Shown: positions 25,258 through 33,528, numbered from the stretch's first letter. The stretch: 64,000 nt of DNA from Chryseobacterium bernardetii (GCF_003815975.1 NZ_CP033932.1:310001-374000); one strand, 5' to 3'. The notes: generated by a model from the sequence alone, not told the origin. Program-made: numbers and translations.

Positions 25258-26154
25258 ATGAGAATTTTAGTATTTGGAGCTACAGGCTCACAACAATTCA
25301 ACGTGATAGGCGAAGCAAAGAAAAAAGGTGCAGAAGTAATTGCTGCGACAAGCTCAGAAAATAGTTTTGAAAAGTTGGCACATGCGGGAGCAACGCCGGT
25401 TTTGGCAAACTTAGCTGATGCTGATAAAATTAACGAAATTACCAACGGTGTGGATGCAATTGCCTTTATGATACCTGTATCGCTTCCCAATCCTTCTGAT
25501 GGTTTTCAATATTCCAAAAATGTAATTGACGCAGCAAAAGCAAATGGCGTAAAAAAAATTGTTTGGAATACAAGTGGCTGGTTAGAAACTCAAAAAATAG
25601 GTTCTCCGGTAGATGATGTGAAATTGGATGTTCTGGATTATTTAAAAAATAGCGGTGTGGATTATGTAATCATCGAACCAACTATTTATATGGAAAATAT
25701 GATGGGACCATTTTGTGCCCCTTTCATAACAAATGAGAAAAAATTAGCTTATCCTACGCCAGAGGCAATGCCCATCGGTTGGATAGCTTCCAGAGATGTG
25801 AGTGCTTTTGTGGTTGAAGCTATTTATAATGAAAATTTAAAAGCAGATAGTTTTAAGATCAGCGGGTTAGAAAATTTAAAAGGCAATGATTTGGCTGCAG
25901 CGTTTTCTAAAGGTACAGGCGAAGAAATCGTTTATTATCCGCAGAAGCCGAAAGAATTTGGCGATATATTAAAACCAATGGTGGGTGAAGCAGGAGCAAA
26001 CAGCGTTGCAGCTTATTACGAAATGCTTCAAAACGCATCGGAATATCCTTCAAAATTCAATCCTCAAATGAACAAAATACTGGAAACGCTTCCTGTAAAA
26101 ATGACTTCTTTAGCGGAATGGGCCAAAGAGAATAAAAATTATTTCATTAAATAA
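25258..26154 (+). CDS. NmrA-like NAD(P)-binding oxidoreductase
   Basis: A 298-aa atypical short-chain dehydrogenase. The N-terminal dinucleotide site is LVFGATGSQQFNVI (GxxGxxG type) and AATSSEN follows beta-2. IVWNTSGWLE and YVIIEPTIYMENMMGPF match NmrA/YtfG-like proteins, which reduce quinones or sense NADP. The catalytic Tyr-x3-Lys of classical SDRs is not seen. It is second in the HxlR-linked operon, 23 bases after the MBL gene; QorR/HxlR-type regulators commonly control such quinone reductases. Confidence 0.87.
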   Translation: MRILVFGATGSQQFNVIGEAKKKGAEVIAATSSENSFEKLAHAGATPVLANLADADKINEITNGVDAIAFMIPVSLPNPSDGFQYSKNVIDAAKANGVKKIVWNTSGWLETQKIGSPVDDVKLDVLDYLKNSGVDYVIIEPTIYMENMMGPFCAPFITNEKKLAYPTPEAMPIGWIASRDVSAFVVEAIYNENLKADSFKISGLENLKGNDLAAAFSKGTGEEIVYYPQKPKEFGDILKPMVGEAGANSVAAYYEMLQNASEYPSKFNPQMNKILETLPVKMTSLAEWAKENKNYFIK

Positions 26155-26165
26155 ACAAACTATAT

Positions 26166-26555
26166 ATGAAAGCGAAAGAAGTTGTTGCTTCATACTTTGA
26201 GGCATTAGGCAAAGGTGAATTAGAAAAAGCACTTTCATCATTTACTCCGGACACCAAGTGGTGCCAGCCGGGAGACAATCAGTTTGCCGGATTGAAGAAT
26301 AATCTCAGTGAAATTATCCAAATGTTTCAAGGTATAATGAGCCATACATCTGGAAATATGCAGGTTAGACCTAACGGACCGATGTTGGAAAGTGGAAATC
26401 TGATAGCAGTTCCGGTATGGTTTACCGCTAAAACAGAAACTAAAATTATGGATCTGGGCGGTCTTGATCTTTTCGAAGTAAAAGATGGAAAAATCATTCA
26501 GGTTTGGACATTCTCAGATGACCAGTCAGTAGATGATGAATTTTTCGGAAAATAA
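26166..26555 (+). CDS. NTF2-like (SnoaL-type) protein
   Basis: A 129-aa cone-shaped-fold protein (EVVASYFEALGKGELEKALSSF, then DTKWCQPGDNQFAG and GGLDLFEVKDGKIIQVWTFSD). SnoaL-like folds bind or isomerise small hydrophobic ligands. The next gene encodes a tandem paralogue of identical length. It starts 11 bases after the NmrA-like gene, so it belongs to the HxlR-linked operon. Confidence 0.87.
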   Translation: MKAKEVVASYFEALGKGELEKALSSFTPDTKWCQPGDNQFAGLKNNLSEIIQMFQGIMSHTSGNMQVRPNGPMLESGNLIAVPVWFTAKTETKIMDLGGLDLFEVKDGKIIQVWTFSDDQSVDDEFFGK

Positions 26556-26594
26556 AAAAAGTATTAATAATTAGAAATTTTAAAACCAAATATT

Positions 26595-26984
26595 ATGACA
26601 GCAATAGAAGTAGTAACGGCTTATTCAGTAGCCCTTTCGCAAGGAGACATTCCTACCGCCTTTTCACATTTTAGTCCAGACGCCAAATGGCACCAACCGG
26701 GAAACCATCAGTTTGCTGGAACCAAAACAGGTCTGGATGCTATTGGCAAAATGCTTGGCGATATGATGGCAGCCACACAAGGTTCATTGGTGATAGAACC
26801 TACAAGCGCCTTAATGGCTAACGGGAATTTAGTTTCATTTCCAACACGTTTTAGCGGTAAAATTGGAGAAAGAACAGTGGATATGAATGGTGTGGATCTG
26901 TTTGAAGTGGTGGATGAAAAAATTGTACAGGTTTGGTTGTTTTCTGAAGACCAATCTGCTGAAGACGAGTTTTGGGGAAAGTAA
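26595..26984 (+). CDS. NTF2-like (SnoaL-type) protein, tandem paralogue
   Basis: A 129-aa NTF2-like protein aligned end to end with the preceding one (EVVTAYSVALSQGDIPTAFS, DAKWHQPGNHQFAG, NGVDLFEVVDEKIVQVWLFS). Divergence is large at DNA level, so duplication is old or the pair was acquired together. Last gene of the operon; a terminator follows at 27006. Confidence 0.87.
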   Translation: MTAIEVVTAYSVALSQGDIPTAFSHFSPDAKWHQPGNHQFAGTKTGLDAIGKMLGDMMAATQGSLVIEPTSALMANGNLVSFPTRFSGKIGERTVDMNGVDLFEVVDEKIVQVWLFSEDQSAEDEFWGK

Positions 26985-27005
26985 ATCCTTTTAAAATTTG
27001 AAAAT

Positions 27006-27041
27006 GGACGGTTGGTTTTAAAGCTTTACCGTCCTTTTTTT
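27006..27041 (+). terminator. Rho-independent terminator of the MBL-NTF2 operon
   Basis: Arms GGACGGT (27006-27012) and ACCGTCC (27028-27034) with a run of seven T after the stem. Confidence 0.8.
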
Positions 27042-27120
27042 ATCTATGAACCGAACGAGCCATTAGTGGCAAATAAAGTATTTTTGTATATCTCAATCGA
27101 AATAATATTAGTATCTATTT

Positions 27121-27969
27121 ATGGAAATTTTAAAATCATTTGGAAGCAAGAAAATCGGTTATTTAGATTTTGACACCACTAGTCCGGCGGATGGTTTTTC
27201 GCTGCCATGCCGAAAATTAAACGACTGCTACATCGTTCTTTACGCACAAGCGGGAAGTTCCGTAATTACTGATTTTGTTGAGTATAAAACAGAACAGGAT
27301 ACTTTATTTTTTTTTAGTGTGGGACAACATTTCCAAATTGAGGATAATAGTAAAGGGGCACTGATTTATTTCAATCCCGAGTTTTATTGTATTGCCTTCC
27401 ACGACAAAGAGCTGACTTGTGACGGAATTCTGTTCAACAATGTTTTTGAAACACCGTACATTACATTAACTGATAACGAAAATAGATCGTTCAGCAGGAT
27501 TGCTGACGAGATAAAGGAGGAATTGAATAAAGATGATTACTGGACAGAAGAAATGACAAGAACAAAATTGAAGGAGTTGATCATCACAGCAAGTAGAGCG
27601 TGGCTTGCTAGGTCGCCTGAACAAAAAGGATTGGGAACAATAGAGGATGCGGTAACGCGAAAATTCAGCCATTTGGTTGAAGAAAATTACTATCGATATC
27701 ATGGTGTTGCACAATATGCGGAACTACTTTATATCAGTCCCAAAACTTTATACAGAAAAATTGTAGATGAAAAAGGAACATCACCTAATACCATTATCAA
27801 AAACAGGATTATACTTCAGGCAAAGAAATTGCTTGTCAATACCGACCTCACTATAAAGGAAATTGCTGCCCAGCTCGGATATGAAGACCAATCTTATTTT
27901 GTGCGTTTTTTTAGAATACAAACTGGAAAATCTCCAATTGAATTTAGAAAAACAGCAAACGAAAATTAG
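27121..27969 (+). CDS. AraC-family transcriptional regulator
   Basis: A 282-aa AraC protein. The sensor half contains LIYFNPEFYCIAFHDKELTC, matching the AraC protein at 13531. The C-terminal HTH pair runs from YAELLYISPKTLYRKIVDEKG to KEIAAQLGYEDQSYFVRFFRIQTGKSPIEF. A -7-like TATTTTTG lies about 35 bases upstream. Target genes are not evident; the HxlR operon before it or the TetR operon after it are candidates. Confidence 0.9.
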   Translation: MEILKSFGSKKIGYLDFDTTSPADGFSLPCRKLNDCYIVLYAQAGSSVITDFVEYKTEQDTLFFFSVGQHFQIEDNSKGALIYFNPEFYCIAFHDKELTCDGILFNNVFETPYITLTDNENRSFSRIADEIKEELNKDDYWTEEMTRTKLKELIITASRAWLARSPEQKGLGTIEDAVTRKFSHLVEENYYRYHGVAQYAELLYISPKTLYRKIVDEKGTSPNTIIKNRIILQAKKLLVNTDLTIKEIAAQLGYEDQSYFVRFFRIQTGKSPIEFRKTANEN

Positions 27970-28106
27970 AGAGAGGAAAATAGAACTCTGAGATAAACAT
28001 AGACTACCAAGAGCCGGGTAGTGAGCTCTTAAAAAACTCCAAAAAAAATTCGATAGTTGTTTTCAAAGCTTGCCAAACTAATAAAATTGTGCGTACTTCG
28101 TATTTC

Positions 28107-28120
28107 ATACTAATTAGTAT
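28107..28120. promoter_or_regulatory. TetR operator 1 (before the tetR-type gene)
   Basis: Perfect palindrome ATACTAATTAGTAT ending 5 bases before the TetR start codon and overlapping a -7-like TATCTTTT. Its half-site matches operator 2 at 28729, indicating autoregulation. Confidence 0.65.
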
Positions 28121-28125
28121 CTTTT

Positions 28126-28716
28126 ATGACAAAAGCATCCACAACACGTAATACAATTCTTCAAAAAGCATTTGAATTGATTTATACCAAAGGCTATCAA
28201 ACGACAAGTATTGATGAAATTATTGCTACAACCAAAGTTACAAAAGGTGCATTTTACTATCATTTCAAGACCAAAGATGAAATGGGTTTGGCAATAATTA
28301 ATGAAATTTTGAAACCGACAATGAAAAATGATTTCATTAAACCATTGCAAAATGCTAAAAATCCAATCAAGGAAATTTACGATATGACGAAAGCATTACT
28401 TCTTGAGAATCCGTTTCTAAAGCTAGAGTATGGTTGTCCGGCAGGAAATTTAACACAGGAAATGACTCCCTGGAATATTGAATTTGGAAAAGCTCTGGCT
28501 GAACTTACTTTAGAATGGCAACAAACAATAGAAAATAGTATAAAAATCGCCAAAGAAAATGGAACGGTAAGAGATAGTGTAAATCCGCAGCAGGTAGCCT
28601 ATTTTATTATGTCGGGATATTGGGGAATCAGAAATTTTGGTAAGGTTTATAATAATACTGACTGTTACCATTCGTACCTAAAAGAGCTAAAAATTTATCT
28701 AAATAGCTTAGGATAA
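28126..28716 (+). CDS. TetR-family transcriptional regulator
   Basis: A 196-aa TetR repressor. The N-terminal HTH is explicit (ILQKAFELIYTKGYQTTSIDEIIATTKVTKGAFYYHFKTKDEM, here abbreviated at TTSIDEI...KGAFYYHFKTK). The ligand-binding helices carry Cys in YGCPAGN near residue 105, typical of the AcuR/TetR_C subgroup that senses electrophiles. Matching TACTA/TAGTA palindromes lie before this gene and before the following four-gene operon, so it very likely controls both. Confidence 0.92.
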   Translation: MTKASTTRNTILQKAFELIYTKGYQTTSIDEIIATTKVTKGAFYYHFKTKDEMGLAIINEILKPTMKNDFIKPLQNAKNPIKEIYDMTKALLLENPFLKLEYGCPAGNLTQEMTPWNIEFGKALAELTLEWQQTIENSIKIAKENGTVRDSVNPQQVAYFIMSGYWGIRNFGKVYNNTDCYHSYLKELKIYLNSLG

Positions 28717-28728
28717 AATATTTTACAT

Positions 28729-28764
28729 AAAAACATACTACTTAGTATGTTTTTAATATCTTTG
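28729..28764 (+). promoter_or_regulatory. TetR operator 2 and promoter of the 28786-30119 operon
   Basis: Arms AAAAACATACTA (28729-28740) and its complement (28743-28754) around a 2-base spacer, directly followed by the consensus -7 box TATCTTTG (28757-28764). The palindrome occupies the -33 region, so binding should exclude polymerase. The first gene starts 21 bases after the box. Confidence 0.7.
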
Positions 28765-28785
28765 CATCGTTAAATAAAATTTACG

Positions 28786-29244
28786 ATGTTTCAAACACTT
28801 ACCTTTTACCATTCCATCATGCGTTGGCTTGTTTTAGCAAGTATAGTTTACGCAATCTACCGGGCATATAGAGGTTATTCTTCGAACGCCCAATTTTCCA
28901 AAACAGATAATGCCGTTCGGCATTGGACAGCTACAATTGCACACATTCAACTTCTAATTGGGATTATATTGTACACCCAAAGTCCGATAATCAAATACTT
29001 TTGGCAAAATTTCAATGAAGCCATCCCAAATTTAGACCTTGCTTTTTTTGGCTTACTTCACCTGATTTTAATGCTAACCGCAATTATTTTAATTACCATT
29101 GGTTCTGCATTGTCAAAAAGAAAAACAACCGACAAAGAAAAATTCAAAACAATGTTGGTTTGGTTTTCGGTTTCCCTCATCATCATTTTCATCGCCATTC
29201 CCTGGCCATTTTCACCATTAGCAAACAGACCTTATTTTAGATAG
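28786..29244 (+). CDS. Four-helix membrane protein of unknown function
   Basis: A 152-aa integral membrane protein with four predicted helices. His residues sit at helix ends (FYHSIMRWL, VRHWTATIAHIQLLIG, GLLHLILML), a pattern reminiscent of small b-type cytochromes, and the paired His within membrane helices could bind haem; this is inference. First gene of the TetR-controlled operon, 1 base ahead of the DUF3817 gene. Confidence 0.75.
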   Translation: MFQTLTFYHSIMRWLVLASIVYAIYRAYRGYSSNAQFSKTDNAVRHWTATIAHIQLLIGIILYTQSPIIKYFWQNFNEAIPNLDLAFFGLLHLILMLTAIILITIGSALSKRKTTDKEKFKTMLVWFSVSLIIIFIAIPWPFSPLANRPYFR

Positions 29245-29245
29245 T

Positions 29246-29548
29246 ATGATACATTTATTCAAAACGAAAATCGGAAGATTACGCATTATTGGTTTTCTTG
29301 AAGGAGTTTCCTTACTGGTACTCATTTTTATTGCATCGCCGATGAAACATTATTTTGACAATCCAGGTTTTTCAAAGATTCTTGGACCAATTCACGGAGC
29401 TATATTCTTACTATTCCTCTTCAATACTTTAAGTGTAGCTGTAGAGCAGAATTGGAAATTTAAAACCACGACCTGGAAAATTATTTTGGCTTGTTTTATT
29501 CCATTCGGAACGTTTTACATTGACCATAAAATTTTAAGCAAACTATGA
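29246..29548 (+). CDS. DUF3817 membrane protein
   Basis: A 100-aa protein with three helices and the DUF3817 hallmarks FLEGVSLLVLIF and GPIHGAIFLLFLF, ending in a TFYIDHKI motif. Function unknown; such proteins often accompany MFS or redox genes. Overlaps the rhodanese start by 4 bases. Confidence 0.82.
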   Translation: MIHLFKTKIGRLRIIGFLEGVSLLVLIFIASPMKHYFDNPGFSKILGPIHGAIFLLFLFNTLSVAVEQNWKFKTTTWKIILACFIPFGTFYIDHKILSKL

Positions 29549-29916
29549 AAACGATATACATTATTTTGGGTGCAATTCTTTTAATCTATATTTCTTACCG
29601 CACCTATCGCTTTGCAAAACTTGACAACGGACTTTCCGAAAAGATAGAAAATGGAGCAATAATTTTAGATGTTCGAACCGAATACGAGTATAAAACAGGT
29701 CATATTGATGGTTCGATAAATATCCCACTAGGAACAATTCGGGAAAGATACATTGAACTTGACACCAATAAAACCTACATCACTACTTGTTCTCATGGTT
29801 TGAGAAGTGTAAAAGTGGAGACGCTTTTAAAGGAAAAAGGATATAAAAATGTTTTTAATGGTGGAGCTTGGTCTGATCTTGAAAAAATTGTAATCGAACA
29901 AAAAGGTGACAAATGA
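29545..29916 (+). CDS. Membrane-anchored rhodanese-like protein
   Basis: A 123-aa protein with an N-terminal anchor (IIYIILGAILLIYISYRTY region) and one rhodanese domain (ILDVRTEYEYKTGHIDGSIN, then YITTCSHGLRSVKVETLL). The catalytic loop is CSHGLRS with Cys near residue 83. It would carry sulfane sulfur as a persulfide at the membrane. It overlaps both neighbours by 4 bases. With DoxDA, DsrE, OsmC and TlpA further on, it points to sulfane-sulfur handling. Confidence 0.86.
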   Translation: MKTIYIILGAILLIYISYRTYRFAKLDNGLSEKIENGAIILDVRTEYEYKTGHIDGSINIPLGTIRERYIELDTNKTYITTCSHGLRSVKVETLLKEKGYKNVFNGGAWSDLEKIVIEQKGDK

Positions 29917-30119
29917 TTTCGGTATTTAAAACGAATGTGACAAATGAGAAAGAAATAGAAACACTTAAACCACTTCTTGACACACATCTCGAAATTACAA
30001 AATGGAATTTTGACCTTGAAGACTGCGACAATATTTTGCGCATAGATAGCTTCAGCGAAATTGCTCAACCGACAATTAAAATATTGAAAGACAATGGCTT
30101 TGACTGCCAAGAGCTTTAA
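29913..30119 (+). CDS. Small hypothetical protein (68 aa)
   Basis: A 68-aa soluble protein beginning MISVFKTNVTNEKEIETLKP and ending in NGFDCQEL. The predicted beta-alpha-beta order resembles small ferredoxin-like (HMA-type) folds but the metal-binding CxxC is missing. Overlaps the rhodanese gene by 4 bases, so it is the last gene of the TetR operon. Confidence 0.65.
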   Translation: MISVFKTNVTNEKEIETLKPLLDTHLEITKWNFDLEDCDNILRIDSFSEIAQPTIKILKDNGFDCQEL

Positions 30120-30203
30120 GGTTCACTTATAAGAACCAAAACCGATAATAACAAACCAAAATAAGCATTGGGCAAAATGTCCTATACAATGAGTTCTATA
30201 TCC

Positions 30204-30235
30204 ATTGTGTGAAATTTCAAGAGCCGGTAACTTTG
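30204..30235 (+). promoter_or_regulatory. Promoter of the OsmC gene
   Basis: ATTG (30204-30207) and TAACTTTG (30228-30235) are 20 bases apart, the full Bacteroidetes consensus. It lies inside a longer reading frame from 30209, so translation should begin at the downstream ATG (30266). Confidence 0.6.
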
Positions 30236-30265
30236 TACTATAAAAATTTTAGTAGAGTTAAGTTT

Positions 30266-30682
30266 ATGGAAACAAGAATTAAAGCCGTTTGGCAAGGAAG
30301 TTTTAAAGAAGGAAAAGGACAGTTTAATGTGACTGATTCCGCAATAAATAATACAACTTTCAAACCTTCATTTGCTAAAGGCAATGAAAGTTTTACAAAT
30401 CCGGAACAATTACTGGCTTCCGCTCACGCTGCCTGTTATACAATGACATTGAGTTACATTCTGTCAGAAAACGGATTTTCTGCTGATAATCAAATTGAAA
30501 CAACCGTTTCATTAGCGCTGAACAACAATGTAATTACAAAATCAATTTTGACTTTACAAGCTAAGATCGCTGATATAACAGAGGAACAGTTCCAAAATTT
30601 TGCATTGAAAGCCAAAGAAATATGTCCTGTGGGTAATGCCCTTAATGTTGAAATTAGTTTAGAAGCTACTTTGGTATCATAA
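30266..30682 (+). CDS. OsmC/Ohr-family peroxiredoxin-like protein
   Basis: A 138-aa OsmC protein reducing organic hydroperoxides. The two reactive Cys are in LASAHAACYTMTL (about residue 55) and AKEICPVGNAL (about residue 122). The start at 30266 gives the usual OsmC length; a promoter overlaps the start of the longer frame. It is followed by the DsbA-type gene, which fits a thiol-stress theme. Confidence 0.9.
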   Translation: METRIKAVWQGSFKEGKGQFNVTDSAINNTTFKPSFAKGNESFTNPEQLLASAHAACYTMTLSYILSENGFSADNQIETTVSLALNNNVITKSILTLQAKIADITEEQFQNFALKAKEICPVGNALNVEISLEATLVS

Positions 30683-30752
30683 AAACAGTTATAACCAAAA
30701 GTTTAACTTGTTATAGAGCTAACCTATTTGAAATAATTAAAAAATCCCTTAA

Positions 30753-31460
30753 ATGAAAATAGAAATCTGGAGTGATGTAATTTGTCCGTTTTGTTACATC
30801 GGAAAAAGAAATTTTGAAACGGCTTTAGGACAATTTGCAGATAAGAAGAACATTGAAGTAATCTGGAAAAGTTTTCAATTGGATCCTGCAATTCCCGAAG
30901 TTGCTACGGAAAGCTATACCGATTATTTGGTAAAACGAAAAGGAATGGCTGTAGAGCAAGTCCAGGGAATGTTGTCCAATGTAACACAAATGGCAACGCA
31001 GGTAGGACTAGATTATCATTTAGATCAATCAATAGTTGTCAATTCGCTAAAAGCCCATCAATTGATACAGTTTGCAAAGTTGAAAAATCTGGGCAGCGAA
31101 GCTGAAGAACGATTATTCAAAGCATTTTTTATTGAAGGAAAAAATATTGCTGATACAGAGACCTTAGTTCAATTGGGTAAAGATTTTGGTTTGGACGAAA
31201 GCGAAATCAAAGCCAATTTAGAGGATGAAAAATACAAGTATGAAATAGCTCAGGATATCCAGGAAGCCCAAAATATAGGAGTTACGGGCGTTCCATTTTT
31301 TGTTTTCGATAGAAAACATGCAGTTTCTGGAGCTCAACCAGCGGAAGCTTTTTTAGAAACTTTGAGCAAGTCTTTTGTCGAATGGAGAAAGTCTAATCCT
31401 GAAGCTATATTAGAAATTACAGAAGGAAATAGTTGTACGGTTGATGGTAAGTGTGATTAA
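30753..31460 (+). CDS. DsbA/FrnE-like thioredoxin-fold oxidoreductase
   Basis: A 235-aa DsbA-family protein without signal peptide. The active site is CPFC at residues 11-14 with GVTGVPFFVF (cis-Pro loop) near residue 170, the FrnE pattern. The C-terminus carries an additional C-x6-C pair (SCTVDGKC). Cytosolic FrnE relatives act in redox and oxidative-stress protection. It lies 70 bases after the OsmC gene. Confidence 0.9.
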   Translation: MKIEIWSDVICPFCYIGKRNFETALGQFADKKNIEVIWKSFQLDPAIPEVATESYTDYLVKRKGMAVEQVQGMLSNVTQMATQVGLDYHLDQSIVVNSLKAHQLIQFAKLKNLGSEAEERLFKAFFIEGKNIADTETLVQLGKDFGLDESEIKANLEDEKYKYEIAQDIQEAQNIGVTGVPFFVFDRKHAVSGAQPAEAFLETLSKSFVEWRKSNPEAILEITEGNSCTVDGKCD

Positions 31461-31505
31461 CTTTATAAGTCACAAATACTCTTCTTTCTAAAAATCAACA
31501 AAACA

Positions 31506-32081
31506 ATGTTAGATATGTACCGAATGTTTGTTGTTCCAGAAGGTAAATCGGGCGAAAAGGGAGCCAAGATGATGGTAGATTTAGGTGATGCGATGGCTCG
31601 TGAAGCGATCCCATTTCTTGGTCTTGGGCAAAAAGATCGTGTTATTGAAATAGGATTTGGACCCGGAATAGGTTTAGAAACTTTGGCAAAAACGGTATCG
31701 CAAGGTACTATTGTAGGAATTGATCCTTCCGAACTAATGCATCGGCTTGCCAGTGAACGTAACAAAGATTCTATAGTTTCAGGAAAAATCACTCTTATAA
31801 AGGGAACCGTAGAAAATCTACCTTTTGATGATGATTATTTTAATGGTGCAATCGCGATGGATAATATGCATTTTTGGAATGAACCGTTGAATGGATTAAT
31901 CGAGCTCAAACGTGTACTGCTGCCGGGATCAAAGTTGGTCTGTTCCTTCACACCACATTCTGGAGGAAGCAAACATGGCTGGGAAAAACTGTTCGAAAGA
32001 GCCGGATATGTGGACTTTACACTTTTGGAATCCGCATTAGGAATTCGCATGGTAGCGAAAATACCGGAGATATCTGTTTAA
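31506..32081 (+). CDS. Class I SAM-dependent methyltransferase
   Basis: A 191-aa methyltransferase. Motif I is IEIGFGPGIGLETLA with IVGIDPSELM after it; NGAIAMDNMHFWNEP is the motif IV/post region. Such UbiE-like small enzymes are common and the substrate is unknown. A weak hairpin (AAAAGC/GCTTTT, about 32097-32125) follows the gene without a clear T-run. Confidence 0.85.
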   Translation: MLDMYRMFVVPEGKSGEKGAKMMVDLGDAMAREAIPFLGLGQKDRVIEIGFGPGIGLETLAKTVSQGTIVGIDPSELMHRLASERNKDSIVSGKITLIKGTVENLPFDDDYFNGAIAMDNMHFWNEPLNGLIELKRVLLPGSKLVCSFTPHSGGSKHGWEKLFERAGYVDFTLLESALGIRMVAKIPEISV

Positions 32082-32194
32082 AAACCAGAACAGCAGTACA
32101 AAAGCATTTTAGCGCATAACGCTTTTCACCTGACCATCAAAGCTGTTACGTGTCACAACGTAAATTAAAGCAGTTAATCAAAACACATAAGAAA

Positions 32195-32428
32195 ATGAAT
32201 AGATATTTGAGAAATTGGAATTACATGCGGTTGCTACGATTAGCATTGGGCATTTTTATTATTGTGCAGGGAATCATGGAGCAGCAGTGGTTACTGGTGA
32301 CTATGGGAAGTCTGTTCTCATTGATGCCTTTGATGAATATCGGTTGCTGTGGTGTATCAGGCTGCAATACCCCTATTTCAAGAAGTACTAAAAAACTAGA
32401 TGAAACAACTTATGAAGAAATACGGTAA
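32195..32428 (+). CDS. DUF2892/YgaP-type inner-membrane protein
   Basis: A 77-aa protein with two hydrophobic helices (LRLALGIFIIVQGI and LLVTMGSLFSLMPLM) and the Cys-rich NIGCCGVSGCNTP segment. This is the membrane part of rhodanese YgaP, here as a separate gene. The ATG at 32195 is preferred over a GTG at 32150. It overlaps the DUF6132 gene by 29 bases, in the typical set DUF2892, DUF6132, thioredoxin. Confidence 0.8.
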   Translation: MNRYLRNWNYMRLLRLALGIFIIVQGIMEQQWLLVTMGSLFSLMPLMNIGCCGVSGCNTPISRSTKKLDETTYEEIR

Positions 32429-32633
32429 GAAACATTTGTCCACCATAATAGGTATGGCTATTGGTGCAGTCGCAGGCTATTTCTATTGGAAATTTGTCGG
32501 ATGCAATACCGGCAGTTGTGCCATTACTTCCACTCCAATAAACAGTACTTTCTACGGTTCGATTATGGGCGGGCTTCTATTATCAATATTTAAAAAAGAC
32601 AAAAAGCACTATGACGTTTCAAGAAATAATTAA
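32400..32633 (+). CDS. DUF6132 small membrane protein
   Basis: A 77-aa protein with two helices and a Cys-bearing loop VGCNTGSCAITSTP between them, ending in a basic tail. An ATG at codon 5 is an alternative start. It overlaps the upstream DUF2892 gene and the downstream thioredoxin relic, so the three were translated as a coupled set. Confidence 0.75.
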   Translation: MKQLMKKYGKKHLSTIIGMAIGAVAGYFYWKFVGCNTGSCAITSTPINSTFYGSIMGGLLLSIFKKDKKHYDVSRNN

Positions 32634-32904
32634 CAGCGACAAACCTGTATTGGTAGATTTCTTTGCCGAATGATGCGGCCCCTGCAAAATGATGTCGCCC
32701 ATTCTGGAAGAATTAAAACAGCGTATAGGCAATAAGGCAAGCATCATTAAAATTGATGTGGACAAGAACCCGCAGGCGGCGGCAGCGTATCAGGTTCGAG
32801 GCATACCTACACTAATCATATTTAAAAACGGAGAAATCCGCTGGCGACAATCTGGCGTATTTCCTGCAAATGAACTAGAAAGATTGATTAACGAAAACAA
32901 ATGA
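32611..32904 (+). pseudogene. Thioredoxin with in-frame TGA at the active-site Trp
   Basis: Reading from ATG 32611 gives MTFQEIINSDKPVLVDFFAE, then TGA (32671-32673), then [17 protein letters not shown] and a full thioredoxin tail ([18 protein letters not shown]). Thioredoxins have WCGPC here, so a TGG-to-TGA change interrupts an otherwise intact 97-residue protein. The downstream part keeps an open frame from ATG codons after the active site, but without CGPC it would be inactive. Either a recent nonsense mutation, a sequencing error, or low-level read-through. Confidence 0.85.
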
Positions 32905-33053
32905 GAATATACGTGTTAGAAGTTTTAATAGAACATCAGCAATAACGTTATTAACTGCCATTGCAGGTACTTGGGCTTATGGTTTGCTTACGGGGAAGTT
33001 GCCACATTAAATATTAATCAACCTCATCAAAACCTCCTTCAAAACAAATTAAT

Positions 33054-33061
33054 TACTTTTG
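33054..33061 (+). promoter_or_regulatory. -7 promoter box before the 33089 gene
   Basis: TACTTTTG matches TAnnTTTG exactly and lies 27 bases before the start codon of the small secreted protein. A -33 TTG at the expected distance is not clear. Confidence 0.4.
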
Positions 33062-33088
33062 TAAAGTTTAAAAAACAAAACATCTAAA

Positions 33089-33445
33089 ATGAAAATCAGC
33101 ATCAGACCATTTTTTACAAAAGTTATCGTCATTTTGATGACTTTTATGGTGGGTCTTCCTTGTGCTGTGAAAAAAGATCTTAAAGAAGTTTTAAATATCC
33201 CTGTTTCAGATTTGGGACAGGCAGAAAAGCCCAATAAATCTGTCGTTTGTTCGAGTTTTTCAAAGACAGAAAGCAACAATAATTCGGTTTCTTGTAAGAA
33301 AAAAGAGGTACAGAAATTTAGTTATAAATCTGGAAGTATTCAATATTCATCTGAAGTTTCATACTTCATTTTTTCGCCTTTTGCAGATGTTGAATTTACT
33401 GCATCGATTCCCATTTATATTCTTCACGAGCAATATTTGATTTGA
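33089..33445 (+). CDS. Hypothetical secreted or anchored protein (118 aa)
   Basis: A 118-aa protein with one N-terminal hydrophobic segment (VIVILMTFMVGLPCAV) and a basic Ser/Lys-rich remainder with Cys in VVCSSFSK and SVSCKKK. I do not recognise a family. It lies 83 bases before the DoxDA gene with its own -7 box, so it may be the first gene of that transcript. Confidence 0.55.
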   Translation: MKISIRPFFTKVIVILMTFMVGLPCAVKKDLKEVLNIPVSDLGQAEKPNKSVVCSSFSKTESNNNSVSCKKKEVQKFSYKSGSIQYSSEVSYFIFSPFADVEFTASIPIYILHEQYLI

Positions 33446-33528
33446 TTTTTTGATTAAAATTTAGCCACTTCAATATCTTTTTATTGAAGCTTTATGCATT
33501 TTATTTTATCAAATTTTAATTCAAATCA

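Noticed and set aside
32671..32673. TGA in thioredoxin as selenocysteine
   Set aside because: Selenocysteine replaces the Cys of CGPC in known selenoproteins; here both Cys are present and TGA falls on the Trp position. No selenocysteine genes are visible.
32888..33010. Short reading frame ending in GTWAYGLLTGKLPH after the thioredoxin relic
   Set aside because: It looks hydrophobic and protein-like but has no ATG, GTG or TTG start after its upstream stop. Possibly the tail of a decayed gene, not supportable as a CDS.
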